From an uncultured Eubacteriales bacterium (GTDB taxonomy: Bacteria; Bacillota; Clostridia; Christensenellales; Borkfalkiaceae), in contig CABQND010000006.1 in NCBI GenBank assembly GCA_902465495.1, forward strand, positions 1-43,108: 43,108 nucleotides of DNA, read 5' to 3'. Each line of letters starts with the position of its first letter. Position 1 is the stretch's first letter. The notes under the pieces were generated by a model. It was given only the letters and a program-made list of their open reading frames with translations, was not told where the DNA came from and did not search any database. The translations under genes were made by a program, and so were the position numbers. Positions 16,126 to 23,121 of the stretch are shown one piece after another.

Positions 16126-16515
16126 ATGGAGAAAATCAAAGTCATTGCAAAAGAGGTGGGGAAACCGGCACGGCCTTATGAAATTGAAAATTCCTATAAA
16201 GCAATAAAAAATTTTGTCGGCGGGAACATTGAAACACACGACTACCCGTCTTTTGACGAAGTGACAATTTATTGTAATCGCGACTTGCAGCAAACAGACG
16301 TAACGATTGTGTTGGAAGAACATCAAGCATGTCTGTGCGGTAATTGCCTGATTGTCAAACAGGATATGGAATCTGACGGCGAGAGCGTTTCCTTTTCTGA
16401 TGAGGAAATGAGAATAATGCTGGACGATGTATCGAAACGAGAGATATGCCGAAAAGGATTAACGCAGGAAGATGTGATGCAGTGTTTCGGGAATTTTACG
16501 GAAATTGAAATGTAA
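16126..16515 (+). CDS. DUF3846-like accessory protein
   Basis: A 129-residue soluble protein. Residues 1-50 (MEKIKVIAKEVGKPARPYEI, then KAIKNFVGG and IE), the piece VTIYCNRD and the later CGNCLIVKQD follow the pattern of the DUF3846 family, widespread in phages and conjugative elements, in which a VGG-x-IE motif and an Asn-containing CN motif are conserved. The biochemical role of the family is unknown. The gene starts 2 bases after the primase stop, and its ribosome site is the GGAG inside the last codons of the primase gene. It ends EIEM-stop, one of several accessory genes here with a Glu-Met ending. Confidence 0.65.
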   Translation: MEKIKVIAKEVGKPARPYEIENSYKAIKNFVGGNIETHDYPSFDEVTIYCNRDLQQTDVTIVLEEHQACLCGNCLIVKQDMESDGESVSFSDEEMRIMLDDVSKREICRKGLTQEDVMQCFGNFTEIEM

Positions 16516-16529
16516 AAGGAGAAGGGATA

Positions 16530-17117
16530 ATGGAAGATTCGATGACAGTATCCGCAGACGGATACAATCTGCAAGTGTTCCGCGATGAATATGCCGAAAA
16601 TCCGCGCGAGTGGGATAATCTCGGCAAAATGGTCTGCTGGCATAGGCGCTATAACCTCGGTGACAAACATGATTATGAATCGCCGCAGGATTTTTACGAA
16701 AGCGATGAATACAAAAATGCGCTTGTGGTTTTGCCGGTCTATCTATATGACCATTCCGGCATCACAATCTCTAATTCCGACTTCGGCGACCGTTGGGACA
16801 GCGGGCAGATTGGCTATATCTTTGTAACAAAGGATAAAGCGCAGGAAGAATACGGACTTCTAAACGAAACAACGACAGAACTGATTCGCGAGCGCCTTAT
16901 GAGCGAAACAAAAATGTACGATCAGTATTTGCAGGGGGATTGTTATGCGTTTCGTATTACTGACGAAAATGGCGAGGAAATCGACGGATGCGGCGGTTTT
17001 TTCGGGGATGACATAAGCGAAGTCTTGCGAGATATGCGCGACAACGTCAGTATTGAATTTGACGGATTATTCAAAAAAATGGAACACCATTCGTCTGCAT
17101 ATGCGGCAATGATGTGA
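16530..17117 (+). CDS. hypothetical mobile-element protein (WDNLG/CWHRRYNLGD family)
   Basis: A 195-residue acidic soluble protein with the ribosome site aaaaggagaaggg. It has conserved-looking segments ENPREWDNLGKMVCWHRRYN, VVLPVYLYDHSGITI and DRWDSGQIGYIFV, then YLQGDCYAFRITDENGEEID and CGGFFGDD. I associate this pattern with a family of hypothetical proteins common in phages and conjugative elements of Bacillota and Actinobacteria, but I know no function or domain name for it. No membrane segment or catalytic motif is evident. It lies in the co-oriented accessory run, 9 bases before the next start. Confidence 0.6.
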   Translation: MEDSMTVSADGYNLQVFRDEYAENPREWDNLGKMVCWHRRYNLGDKHDYESPQDFYESDEYKNALVVLPVYLYDHSGITISNSDFGDRWDSGQIGYIFVTKDKAQEEYGLLNETTTELIRERLMSETKMYDQYLQGDCYAFRITDENGEEIDGCGGFFGDDISEVLRDMRDNVSIEFDGLFKKMEHHSSAYAAMM

Positions 17118-17126
17118 GGGGGAGAA

Positions 17127-17459
17127 GTGAAGGAACAGGATGTAGAGGAAGTACGCAAAAAGTTTTTTGCGCAGGTGCAAGAGGAATATGAGAATTTTCG
17201 ATTCGGGCAGATCAGCGGCGGAATTGAGCGAGCTTATAAAAATTCGCTGAAGATTACATTTTACAAGGAAGTTTACCGCTACCTTATGGACGACGTGCTG
17301 CATGATGAGGAATATATCGAATTTTTGGGGGAACCTATTATTCAAAAACTATGGGATGTATTTGTTGTCAGCGAGTTGCCGAGGCAGACACGAGATTACC
17401 TTCGTCAGCTTGTAAAATTGTATCGTGAAAATAACGCAAGGGAGAAAATGGTTGCATGA
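17127..17459 (+). CDS. DUF3848-like small helical protein
   Basis: A 110-residue protein starts at GTG 17127 after gaggggga. It is highly charged and helical (RKKFFAQVQEEYENF, FYKEVYRYLMDDVLHDEEYI, LWDVFVVSELPRQTRDYLRQ). The layout (YxxE/V-x-x-L, then a D-x-x-x-Y/F-x-x-L-x-E pair and a final LWDVF) resembles DUF3848 proteins of clostridial mobile elements; the assignment is tentative. A diverged paralogue lies at 18511-18864. It overlaps the next gene by four bases (ATGA), so the two are translationally coupled. Function unknown. Confidence 0.55.
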   Translation: MKEQDVEEVRKKFFAQVQEEYENFRFGQISGGIERAYKNSLKITFYKEVYRYLMDDVLHDEEYIEFLGEPIIQKLWDVFVVSELPRQTRDYLRQLVKLYRENNAREKMVA

Positions 17460-17860
17460 GTTCACAGGCTGTAGGGTGCATGACCGTTGTACTCCCGGAA
17501 AGTAAGATACCGGAATTTGAAGCGTATTTTGATGAAGAAAATGAATTTGCTTTTAAGAATACGGAAATCTGGCTAAGGGAAGTGGTCGATGCGATAATTG
17601 TCGGGTTTCAGAGGCGCATATATGATATTTCATGCGGTTTAAGTCTGGAATCGTGCTTGATTGAACCGGAAGATAACGACATTAGGGACGTTTGCTATAA
17701 TCTCAAACTGTTACACCTTGATATTGATGCGTTGAACGCTGAAGAACATTTTTCCGAAAATATCGTATTTGAAAACGGTACATGCCGTTATGACGTGAAA
17801 GATTTATACGGCGAAGATTGCTCTTATGAAGTTAAAGGAAAGAACGAGGCGGAAATGTAG
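17456..17860 (+). CDS. hypothetical accessory protein (MSxxAV...VVLP)
   Basis: A 134-residue acidic protein I do not recognise, with no membrane segment. It begins MSSQAVGCMTVVLPESKIPE and continues with alternating charged and hydrophobic stretches, including two Cys near SCGLSLESCLIEPEDND. It is coupled to the previous gene by an ATGA overlap. Its last codons, gaggcggaaatgtag (NEAEM-stop), carry the Glu-Met ending shared by several genes of the cluster. A short ORF beginning just after it at 17866 encodes a diverged copy of its first residues (MSDFAVFECTAVLP), which points to a former tandem paralogue. Confidence 0.55.
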   Translation: MSSQAVGCMTVVLPESKIPEFEAYFDEENEFAFKNTEIWLREVVDAIIVGFQRRIYDISCGLSLESCLIEPEDNDIRDVCYNLKLLHLDIDALNAEEHFSENIVFENGTCRYDVKDLYGEDCSYEVKGKNEAEM

Positions 17861-17865
17861 GGCGT

Positions 17866-17926
17866 ATGTCGGATTTTGCGGTGTTTGAATGTACGGCCGT
17901 TTTGCCCAAAGAGAATGGAGATGTAA
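17866..17926 (+). pseudogene. remnant 5' end of a paralogue of the 17456-17860 gene
   Basis: ATG 17866 starts MSDFAVFECTAVLPKENGD, which aligns with MSSQAVGCMTVVLPESK of the preceding gene. The similarity stops after about 15 codons, where the sequence atggagatgtaa (17915-17926) appears. That is the same Met-Glu-Met-stop tail that ends intact genes here, but in another frame. I read this as an internal deletion that removed the body of a paralogue and left its start joined to the tail and ribosome site serving the next gene at 17927. Confidence 0.5.
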
Positions 17927-18514
17927 ATGAAAGAGGAAAAGCATGTGCAGGTTGGCAGCAAAGAAAGAATCGGTGATGTGTGGTATTTTTCTGCCAACAC
18001 CTATAGCAATGGCGGCGGTTATGGTCTGATTTATAAGAACGGAGAGGCTTATTACGAACCGCAAAAATATCCGAAAGATGAAATAGTCTATATCCCTGAA
18101 TACGGATTTCCCGAAAGAGAGTATGATCAGGTGCATGAGGGCGATTTGATTTCAAAATATACGCGGCAGGATTTGATAGACATTACTTGCTGCGAAACTC
18201 TTGCTTCGGAACTGTTTGATGAACTTACATGGCAGCACCCTGAGTCTTTGTGGAATGAATGGTGCAGCGATTCTGATAAAAACGGCTATTGGATTGAGGC
18301 GCAGTGGGCATACGAAAAGGTATATCTGCCAGAGTTTGCAACTGATGTTGACAGGCACGGGCAAGAGCCGGTATGTAGTGAGGAATTTCGGGATAATGAA
18401 TGGGGAGATAAAGAGTGCAGGAGTTACTTTTTAAGGCGTTTAGTTGATATGGCGCTTGTTAGCAAAGAAGATATGGACAAGATAATGAAAAATATGGAGG
18501 CGGAAATTGTATGA
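17927..18514 (+). CDS. hypothetical accessory protein (195 aa)
   Basis: I do not recognise this protein. It is acidic and soluble, with many aromatic residues: DVWYFSANTYSNGGGYGLIY near the start, VYIPEYGFPE, then TWQHPESLWNEWCSDSDKNG and IEAQWAYEKVYLPE in the middle, and a helical C-terminus. There is no signal peptide or membrane segment. The ribosome site is the GGAG of the preceding orphan atggagatgtaa tail. The end (NMEAEIV-stop) overlaps the next start by four bases (ATGA). Its place in the run suggests a role in establishing the element, but this is only context. Confidence 0.55.
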   Translation: MKEEKHVQVGSKERIGDVWYFSANTYSNGGGYGLIYKNGEAYYEPQKYPKDEIVYIPEYGFPEREYDQVHEGDLISKYTRQDLIDITCCETLASELFDELTWQHPESLWNEWCSDSDKNGYWIEAQWAYEKVYLPEFATDVDRHGQEPVCSEEFRDNEWGDKECRSYFLRRLVDMALVSKEDMDKIMKNMEAEIV

Positions 18515-18864
18515 GCGGGAAATCGTATAAGAGAGTTGTAAGTGAAAATGTAGAAAAAGAGTATAAATCCTTCTTTGAAGATGAAATGAAAAAGTCGAAG
18601 GAAGAGATATTCTACGACAACTACAGGATTCATTTCTATGTGGAATTGAGAGACTTTCTCATGTCGGACAATGACCTTGATGACGAGTATTATGAAAAGC
18701 TGGCAAGCGAAAAGGACAGTTTATTGGCTTTGTTGTATGACGACTTTTTGGACAGAGAATATTCCAGCATCAACAATTGGGAGGATACGACAGACTTTTT
18801 GGAGTCGTATTGCGAACGATATTACGAAAACAGCGATGTTGCGGGAGGGACAGAACTTGAATAA
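18511..18864 (+). CDS. DUF3848-like small helical protein, second copy
   Basis: A 117-residue highly charged helical protein (KRVVSENVEKEYKSFFEDEM, FYVELRDFLMSDNDLDDEYY, LYDDFLDREYSSINNWED). Its layout matches that of the 17127-17459 protein, with which I place it as a diverged paralogue of DUF3848 type. This is tentative. It is coupled at both ends: four bases overlap upstream, and its last codons overlap the TTG start of the next gene. No catalytic motif is seen and the function is unknown. Confidence 0.55.
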   Translation: MSGKSYKRVVSENVEKEYKSFFEDEMKKSKEEIFYDNYRIHFYVELRDFLMSDNDLDDEYYEKLASEKDSLLALLYDDFLDREYSSINNWEDTTDFLESYCERYYENSDVAGGTELE

Positions 18865-19432
18865 GACGATTTATTCGACGGATGCGGACGCGCTTGAAAA
18901 GTTGGAAGCGCGACTTGAAGAACAAGAAAAGAAATATGCGGAGATGAAAAAGCTCAACAAGTATTTCCGCGAGAACTGTACGGTCAAAGGGTATCCGGGA
19001 ATCGACGATGAAAAAGCGGCAAAAATTGATGAACGCATTTCCAATGCCTATTCGTGGTGCAAAGCTCCATATCCGCAATATGAGATGCAGAGCATGTCAC
19101 AAAAAATTCGCGCCACAAAAGAACGCATCAAGTCGCTTGAAACGGAGCAGACGCGCGAGGAAACGGAATATGACACGGATGGTCTTGGTTTTGATGTCGT
19201 TGAGAATAAAGAGATTGCCCGGTTGCAGATTATCTATCCGGGCGGCGGTCGCGTTGATAATGAAACATATAAGCGTTTGCGCGAAAACGGCTTTGTGTTT
19301 TCCCGTACAAATGGTGCTTTTCAGCGGCAACTCAACGAAAATTCACGCTATGCGGCAAGGAGATTTATTCAAAGCCAACGCAATATTGTGGAACAAATGA
19401 CCACGAGAAAGGAAACGGAGGCGGAGATGTGA
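18857..19432 (+). CDS. coiled-coil protein with C-terminal NGFVFSRTNGAFQR-type domain
   Basis: I choose TTG 18857 because ggaggga (18844-18850) lies six bases before it; the longer frame from 18671 only overlaps the previous gene. The 191 residues comprise a coiled coil (LEKLEARLEEQEKKYAEMKK), a middle region with YFRENCTVKGYPGI and SWCKAPYPQYE, a second helix pair, and a C-terminal segment ENKEIARLQIIYPGGGRVDN then LRENGFVFSRTNGAFQRQLN and AARRFI. This order matches the C-terminal half of a family of larger phage and conjugative-element proteins that end in a GFRWSP-x-x-AWQRQL motif. The molecular role is not known. It ends ETEAEM-stop, and its final GGAG probably serves the next start. Confidence 0.6.
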   Translation: MNKTIYSTDADALEKLEARLEEQEKKYAEMKKLNKYFRENCTVKGYPGIDDEKAAKIDERISNAYSWCKAPYPQYEMQSMSQKIRATKERIKSLETEQTREETEYDTDGLGFDVVENKEIARLQIIYPGGGRVDNETYKRLRENGFVFSRTNGAFQRQLNENSRYAARRFIQSQRNIVEQMTTRKETEAEM

Positions 19433-19779
19433 TGGAACTGAAAGAATTTACAGTCGATGATTGCCTCCGCACCATGTACGAAACTCCGGCAGACGGAACA
19501 AAGTCGAATGAAGGGAAGGTGTGCATCATTCCGCTTGAAAATCTTGCAGAAGAATATCGTAGACCGGAATATCAGTTGTTTCGTGTAAGTGGCGGTTTCG
19601 GGTGTGTTCCGGGCGGGATAGGGCGCGCGTGTTACGGCAGATTTTGTATTGACGGAGAGCGGACAATGTGGCCCAAAGGAGATTTCCTCGGTGTTGCAAA
19701 TGAAAGGGTGGAAAGAATCGCCGAAGAAATGGAAACCGCATGGAAAGACAGGACGGTTGAAAAGAATATGGAGATGTGA
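19432..19779 (+). CDS. hypothetical accessory protein (115 aa)
   Basis: A small soluble protein with the segments CIIPLENLAEEYRRPEYQLF, SGGFGCVPGGIGRACYGRFC and WPKGDFLGVANERVERI. I have seen this pattern (EYRTPEYQ then GFGC) in hypothetical proteins of clostridial conjugative elements, but no function is known to me. Start is at ATG 19432 (overlapping the previous stop as TGATG); GTG 19429 is an alternative. The ribosome site, ggagg at 19417-19421, lies inside the previous gene. It ends NMEM-stop. Confidence 0.55.
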   Translation: MELKEFTVDDCLRTMYETPADGTKSNEGKVCIIPLENLAEEYRRPEYQLFRVSGGFGCVPGGIGRACYGRFCIDGERTMWPKGDFLGVANERVERIAEEMETAWKDRTVEKNMEM

Positions 19780-19781
19780 AC

Positions 19782-20609
19782 GTGCTTACAAGGAAAGAGA
19801 TAGAAAAAAAAGGATTGCGAGATGGCAAAGACTATATATATCTCGGAGATGTTCGTTACCGCGAGGGAGACAAATTTGAACGAAACGGTAAGGAAGTCGG
19901 TGTTCGGAAAATTATTGATGATTACCACTTTATTGCGTCAAACGGAGAAAGCTGGCATACGGGTATGTTTTATGAGCAAGGCTGCTCCCACGGGCGCGAT
20001 ATGATTCCGCTCGAATTTGACCCTCGTATGTTTGATAAGGCAGAGGAAAGGCTTAAAAACCATCAAATTTATCACACGGAAGTTTATGCAATGAAAGACG
20101 GGCGCATTGAACACAATGGAACTTTGATTGCGCGATATGATAGCCGTCATAATGATTTTCGTGCTGAATTAGGCGAGGAAATCTCACGGAGTTTTTTGTC
20201 GTTGGAGGCATCACTCGCTTTGATTTGCCCGGATTATGCGGAAGAATTGCGTTGCATTGTGCAGGAATGGGGTGTGACCGGTGAGGACAAGCAGGGTATA
20301 TTGCTTGACGACGGAAACACGCATATCGTTTACGACGGTGCGGAGTGCGTCCCGGTAGCCTGCGGAAAGACATCGGTGGATTTGCATCCGGTTGCTGTTT
20401 TGAAGAAGATGTGTTCTCCTGCGCAGCAGTTTGTCTTTGTTCAGGATTTTGTAAAGCGAGAAAACGGCGAGTATTGCGGGGATATTATAGAGGAAACGGC
20501 AGATTTTCTCGATGCGGCGGAACTATTTGAGGGGTTGACAGGCAGAAGAATCGAGGAAGCAACCCCGGCAAATTGTGTGATACAGAGCAAAGGTGAGGCG
20601 GAGATGTAA
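19782..20609 (+). CDS. hypothetical accessory protein (275 aa)
   Basis: I do not recognise this protein. GTG 19782 is preferred because GGAG (19770-19773, inside the end of the previous gene) lies eight bases before it; GTG 19776 would leave only two. The N-terminus (RKEIEKKGLRDGKDYIYLGD) is followed by a beta-rich stretch (GVRKIIDDYHFIASNGESWH), a middle part with LKNHQIYHTEVYAMKDGRI, and a C-terminal region with QFVFVQDFVKRENGEYCGDI and a leucine-containing helix (ADFLDAAELFEGLTG). It has no membrane segments. It ends GEAEM-stop and is the last gene before the antisense ATPase gene, from which a hairpin at 20624 separates it. Confidence 0.55.
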   Translation: MLTRKEIEKKGLRDGKDYIYLGDVRYREGDKFERNGKEVGVRKIIDDYHFIASNGESWHTGMFYEQGCSHGRDMIPLEFDPRMFDKAEERLKNHQIYHTEVYAMKDGRIEHNGTLIARYDSRHNDFRAELGEEISRSFLSLEASLALICPDYAEELRCIVQEWGVTGEDKQGILLDDGNTHIVYDGAECVPVACGKTSVDLHPVAVLKKMCSPAQQFVFVQDFVKRENGEYCGDIIEETADFLDAAELFEGLTGRRIEEATPANCVIQSKGEAEM

Positions 20610-20623
20610 ATAGTGTAAGCAAT

Positions 20624-20650
20624 CAGCGCCCCGCAAAAAGCGAGGCGCTG
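20624..20650. terminator. hairpin between convergent genes, possible bidirectional terminator
   Basis: The stem cagcgcc (20624-20630) pairs with ggcgctg (20644-20650), and an inner cgc/gcg encloses aaaaa. It lies between the ends of the plus-strand accessory run and the minus-strand ATPase gene. There is no T-run on either side, so it may block read-through only weakly. Confidence 0.45.
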
Positions 20651-20658
20651 TGGATACG

Positions 20659-21879
20659 CTAAATAAAACGAAAGGGGATAATTTTTAGATTTTGTCCCAA
20701 AGGCAAAAGATCTTCGGCGTTGCAGATAATACCGCCTTCGGATACTTCGAGGGAGGGAAAGAAGGTGGAGAGCGCTTTGAAATGCTTTGCGTCTTTTACG
20801 TTGGGAGAAGAAGTCTTTTTGATTTCTATCGGATATAATTTCCCGTCGCGGTAAAACAACAAGTCGACTTCCTGCCCGTCGGTATTGCGGAAGAAATACA
20901 AATCGGGTTCCTTGCCGGCGTTATAGTACGATTTCAGTATTTCGCTCACGATAAAGGTTTCATAAATACTGCCTGCCATTGCGCCGTTTGCAAGCGTCTC
21001 CGGTGTCAGCCAGCGGCAGAGATAGCAAACAAGGCCCGTGTCCGTAAAATATACTTTTGGCGTCTTGATGATGCGTTTATTGATGTTCAGGGAGAACGGC
21101 TGCAAAAGATAGATAATGTTGGACGCTTGCAGAATAGAGAGCCAGCGTTTTACCGTTTTGCTGTCAACGCCGACATCCCGTGCGAGAGAGGCGGCGTTCA
21201 ACAATTCTCCCGTTCGGCTTGCAAGGGCGGTCATAAACTGTGTAAATGCGAGAGTATCGCCTACGGAGCCGAGCTGCTTGACGTCGCGTTCAATATAGGT
21301 ATCTACATAGGCTGCATAGTATTGTTCCCAATCCATGTTTTCATTCGAGTATAGTTCCGGCATGCTGCCGCGATGAATCCTTTCCCATAGATTTTGAATG
21401 GACGGAGCCATCTTCGGACGGCGTTCAAGGAGATAATCCGATGTGGGCAGAAAAGGACGGTCGAACGGATCTTCGTAGATTTCCCTGTCGGAAAGTCCGA
21501 GCATATCGATAATACCGATCCGCCCCGCAAGGCTTTCGCTTACACCTTTCATGAGTGCATATTTTTGTGAACCCGTAAGAATATACATTCCGGCCCTGCG
21601 GTCAGAGTCGATCATGTATTTCAGCACCGAAAAACATTCGGGTGCGCGCTGCACCTCGTCAAGGATGAGCGGAGAGCCGTGCAGTTTGAAAAACTCAACG
21701 GGATCTTGTCTTAAACTCAATAGCTGCAGAGGGTTATCCAGCGTGACGTTCGGAATGTTTTTGAATCTGTTGAGAAGAAGCGTACTTTTCCCGACCTGCC
21801 GCGGGCCTGTAATCAGCACGGCGGGGAAAGCCGCAAAAGATTTTTCGATTGTCTTTTCTATGTGCCTTGCAATGTACAT
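20659..21879 (-). CDS. AAA-family ATPase with DUF4143 domain (first copy)
   Basis: A 406-residue protein on the strand opposite to the surrounding element genes. Walker A is GPRQVGKST (about residues 25-33), Walker B is LILDEVQRAPE (about 72-82), and a sensor-like YILTGSQ follows at about 99-105, as in the AAA_14 family. The C-terminal half (NAASLARDVGVDSKTVKRWL, a winged-helix-like part, and DGQEVDLLFYRDGKLYPIEI then KK) is DUF4143. Its E-x-D...E-I-K-K pattern resembles a PD-(D/E)XK nuclease fold. Such proteins are widespread and poorly understood; nucleic-acid or defence-related roles have been proposed but are unproven. It has its own consensus promoter and a GAGGTGA ribosome site, so it behaves as an independent cargo gene. 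All ATPase motifs appear intact. Confidence 0.85.
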   Translation of the reverse strand: MYIARHIEKTIEKSFAAFPAVLITGPRQVGKSTLLLNRFKNIPNVTLDNPLQLLSLRQDPVEFFKLHGSPLILDEVQRAPECFSVLKYMIDSDRRAGMYILTGSQKYALMKGVSESLAGRIGIIDMLGLSDREIYEDPFDRPFLPTSDYLLERRPKMAPSIQNLWERIHRGSMPELYSNENMDWEQYYAAYVDTYIERDVKQLGSVGDTLAFTQFMTALASRTGELLNAASLARDVGVDSKTVKRWLSILQASNIIYLLQPFSLNINKRIIKTPKVYFTDTGLVCYLCRWLTPETLANGAMAGSIYETFIVSEILKSYYNAGKEPDLYFFRNTDGQEVDLLFYRDGKLYPIEIKKTSSPNVKDAKHFKALSTFFPSLEVSEGGIICNAEDLLPLGQNLKIIPFRFI

Positions 21880-21918
21880 AATTCACCTCAAATTTCCGTT
21901 AATTTGGAATATGACTCC

Positions 21919-21947
21919 ATTATAACGGATAAATATGTGTTTGTCAA
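21919..21947 (-). promoter_or_regulatory. consensus promoter of the first AAA/DUF4143 gene
   Basis: On the minus strand TTGACA (21947-21942) and TATAAT (21924-21919) are separated by exactly 17 bases. This is a perfect vegetative-sigma promoter, about 40 bases before the ATG at 21879. It is far stronger than anything visible in front of the plus-strand genes, so the ATPase is probably expressed constitutively. Confidence 0.85.
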
Positions 21948-22005
21948 GAGAAATATGGATTTGACTGCTGAACGATTGTTGCAAATAATGTCGAAGGAGA
22001 AAAAG

Positions 22006-22557
22006 ATGAAAAGAAATAAAATGGGTAATTTGCTTTCCATTGCGGGTGATGATGCGGAAGATATAAAGCGGTTTATCGATTCTTTTTTATCGCAAGATTC
22101 GGAAAGCGATGATCCGGAAGAGAAATGCGTAGATTTTTGCAAGATAATTGCCGTAGCGGATTTCGAAGATGAGGAGGAATGTTTGCGAGAGTGGGGAGTG
22201 AAACAAAATGCCTCGAATACTTCTGTTGTCTACGAAGGCGAAGGACAACCGCCGGCAATCGCGCATTTGATATTTTTTGATTCGGAGGAAGTTGTTCCCG
22301 CTATTGTAAGAGCTTTGGCGAATAAACGTCCCGACCTGTATTTTCGTTATGAGTTTTGTGACGAGGATGCACAGTATGCGGGAGAGCTTATTATTGAGGG
22401 CGGATATGAACATGGCGAACTGTATGAACCGCGCGGTGAAGATACGATTGTTTTGTTTCATGAGATTTGGGGGCGATACGATGCTTTTGTAAAGGATGAG
22501 AAAACCGGCAGGTATATTCCGGCCGATGAAACGGAAAGACAACTTGAAATGGAATGA
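22006..22557 (+). CDS. hypothetical accessory protein (183 aa), Api92-like topology
   Basis: ATG 22006 is chosen because aaggag (21994-21999) lies six bases before it; upstream in-frame ATGs lack such a site. The protein is very acidic. A central part, EWGVKQNASNTSVVYEGEGQ then AHLIFFDSEEVVPAIVRALA and RPDLYFRYEFCDED, resembles the fold pattern of Api92/DUF1281-type ferredoxin-like proteins (a tryptophan-glycine-x-K start, then a strand, helix and L/I-x-F-x-Y strand). The match is suggestive only. The end (RQLEME-stop) is near the Glu-Met ending shared by the cluster. It resumes the accessory run interrupted by the antisense ATPase. Confidence 0.55.
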   Translation: MKRNKMGNLLSIAGDDAEDIKRFIDSFLSQDSESDDPEEKCVDFCKIIAVADFEDEEECLREWGVKQNASNTSVVYEGEGQPPAIAHLIFFDSEEVVPAIVRALANKRPDLYFRYEFCDEDAQYAGELIIEGGYEHGELYEPRGEDTIVLFHEIWGRYDAFVKDEKTGRYIPADETERQLEME

Positions 22558-22569
22558 GAGATTTGGAAA

Positions 22570-23121
22570 ATGAGGGGAGAAGAAGCAAGGGAAAGAATAC
22601 GGCGAATTTTTGAAAACGGGCCTCGGCTTGCGGGATTTTATTTTTTTGCAATCAATAATCCGCATTTGTCGTTCTGGAATGCCGTACAGATATATTCGGC
22701 AAATCCGAATGTGACGGTATGTAAATCGTTTGATGACTGGCACGAACAAGATAATCGCAGAATCAAACGCGGCGAACATGGCATTGTCTATTACGATGAA
22801 GATAATCCGTGGCGCAAACGCCATGTATTCGATATATCACAGACATATGGGAAAGAAAGATACCGCGGCGTACAACATAGGATGCGGGAAAAAATGCTCG
22901 CGGACTGTATCAACGGTCAGAATATCTTTGCCGGTATATCGCGAGATGAAGAAAGCCCGGTCAAGACGGCTGTCAGAAGATATTGTCAGGAACATTATCT
23001 GAATAGTGAGGGTACTGAAGAATATGATGAACAATATCTGTCCTGCCTTACAGAGGGGGTAACGCGGTGTATTTGTGCTTTTACCGGAAATGCTTATGAA
23101 GATGTGGGCATTGCCGTTTGA
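22570..23121 (+). CDS. ArdC/LtrC-like ssDNA-binding domain protein, probably the split-off N-terminus of the helicase gene
   Basis: A 183-residue protein. Residues 20-105 (AGFYFFAINNPHLSFWNAVQ, then ANPNVTVCKSFDDW and RRIKRGEHGIVYYDE, HVFDISQTYG) follow the ArdC-type N-terminal pattern: a YSxxN-like helix, Q-x-P-x-A-T-x-V, and a GR-x-I-K-R-G-E-x-G-I motif ending in FDISQT. In many clostridial conjugative elements this domain is the start of the very large methylase/helicase protein. Here it ends at 23121 and overlaps the helicase frame by 47 bases in the +1 frame. That suggests one gene split by a single-base change. The ribosome site is weak (ttggaaa). Confidence 0.6.
   Translation: MRGEEARERIRRIFENGPRLAGFYFFAINNPHLSFWNAVQIYSANPNVTVCKSFDDWHEQDNRRIKRGEHGIVYYDEDNPWRKRHVFDISQTYGKERYRGVQHRMREKMLADCINGQNIFAGISRDEESPVKTAVRRYCQEHYLNSEGTEEYDEQYLSCLTEGVTRCICAFTGNAYEDVGIAV

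Noticed and set aside
18671..18856. Upstream extension of the coiled-coil gene to ATG 18671
   Set aside because: The extension only re-reads the previous gene in another frame; TTG 18857 has a good ribosome site and starts at the conserved part.
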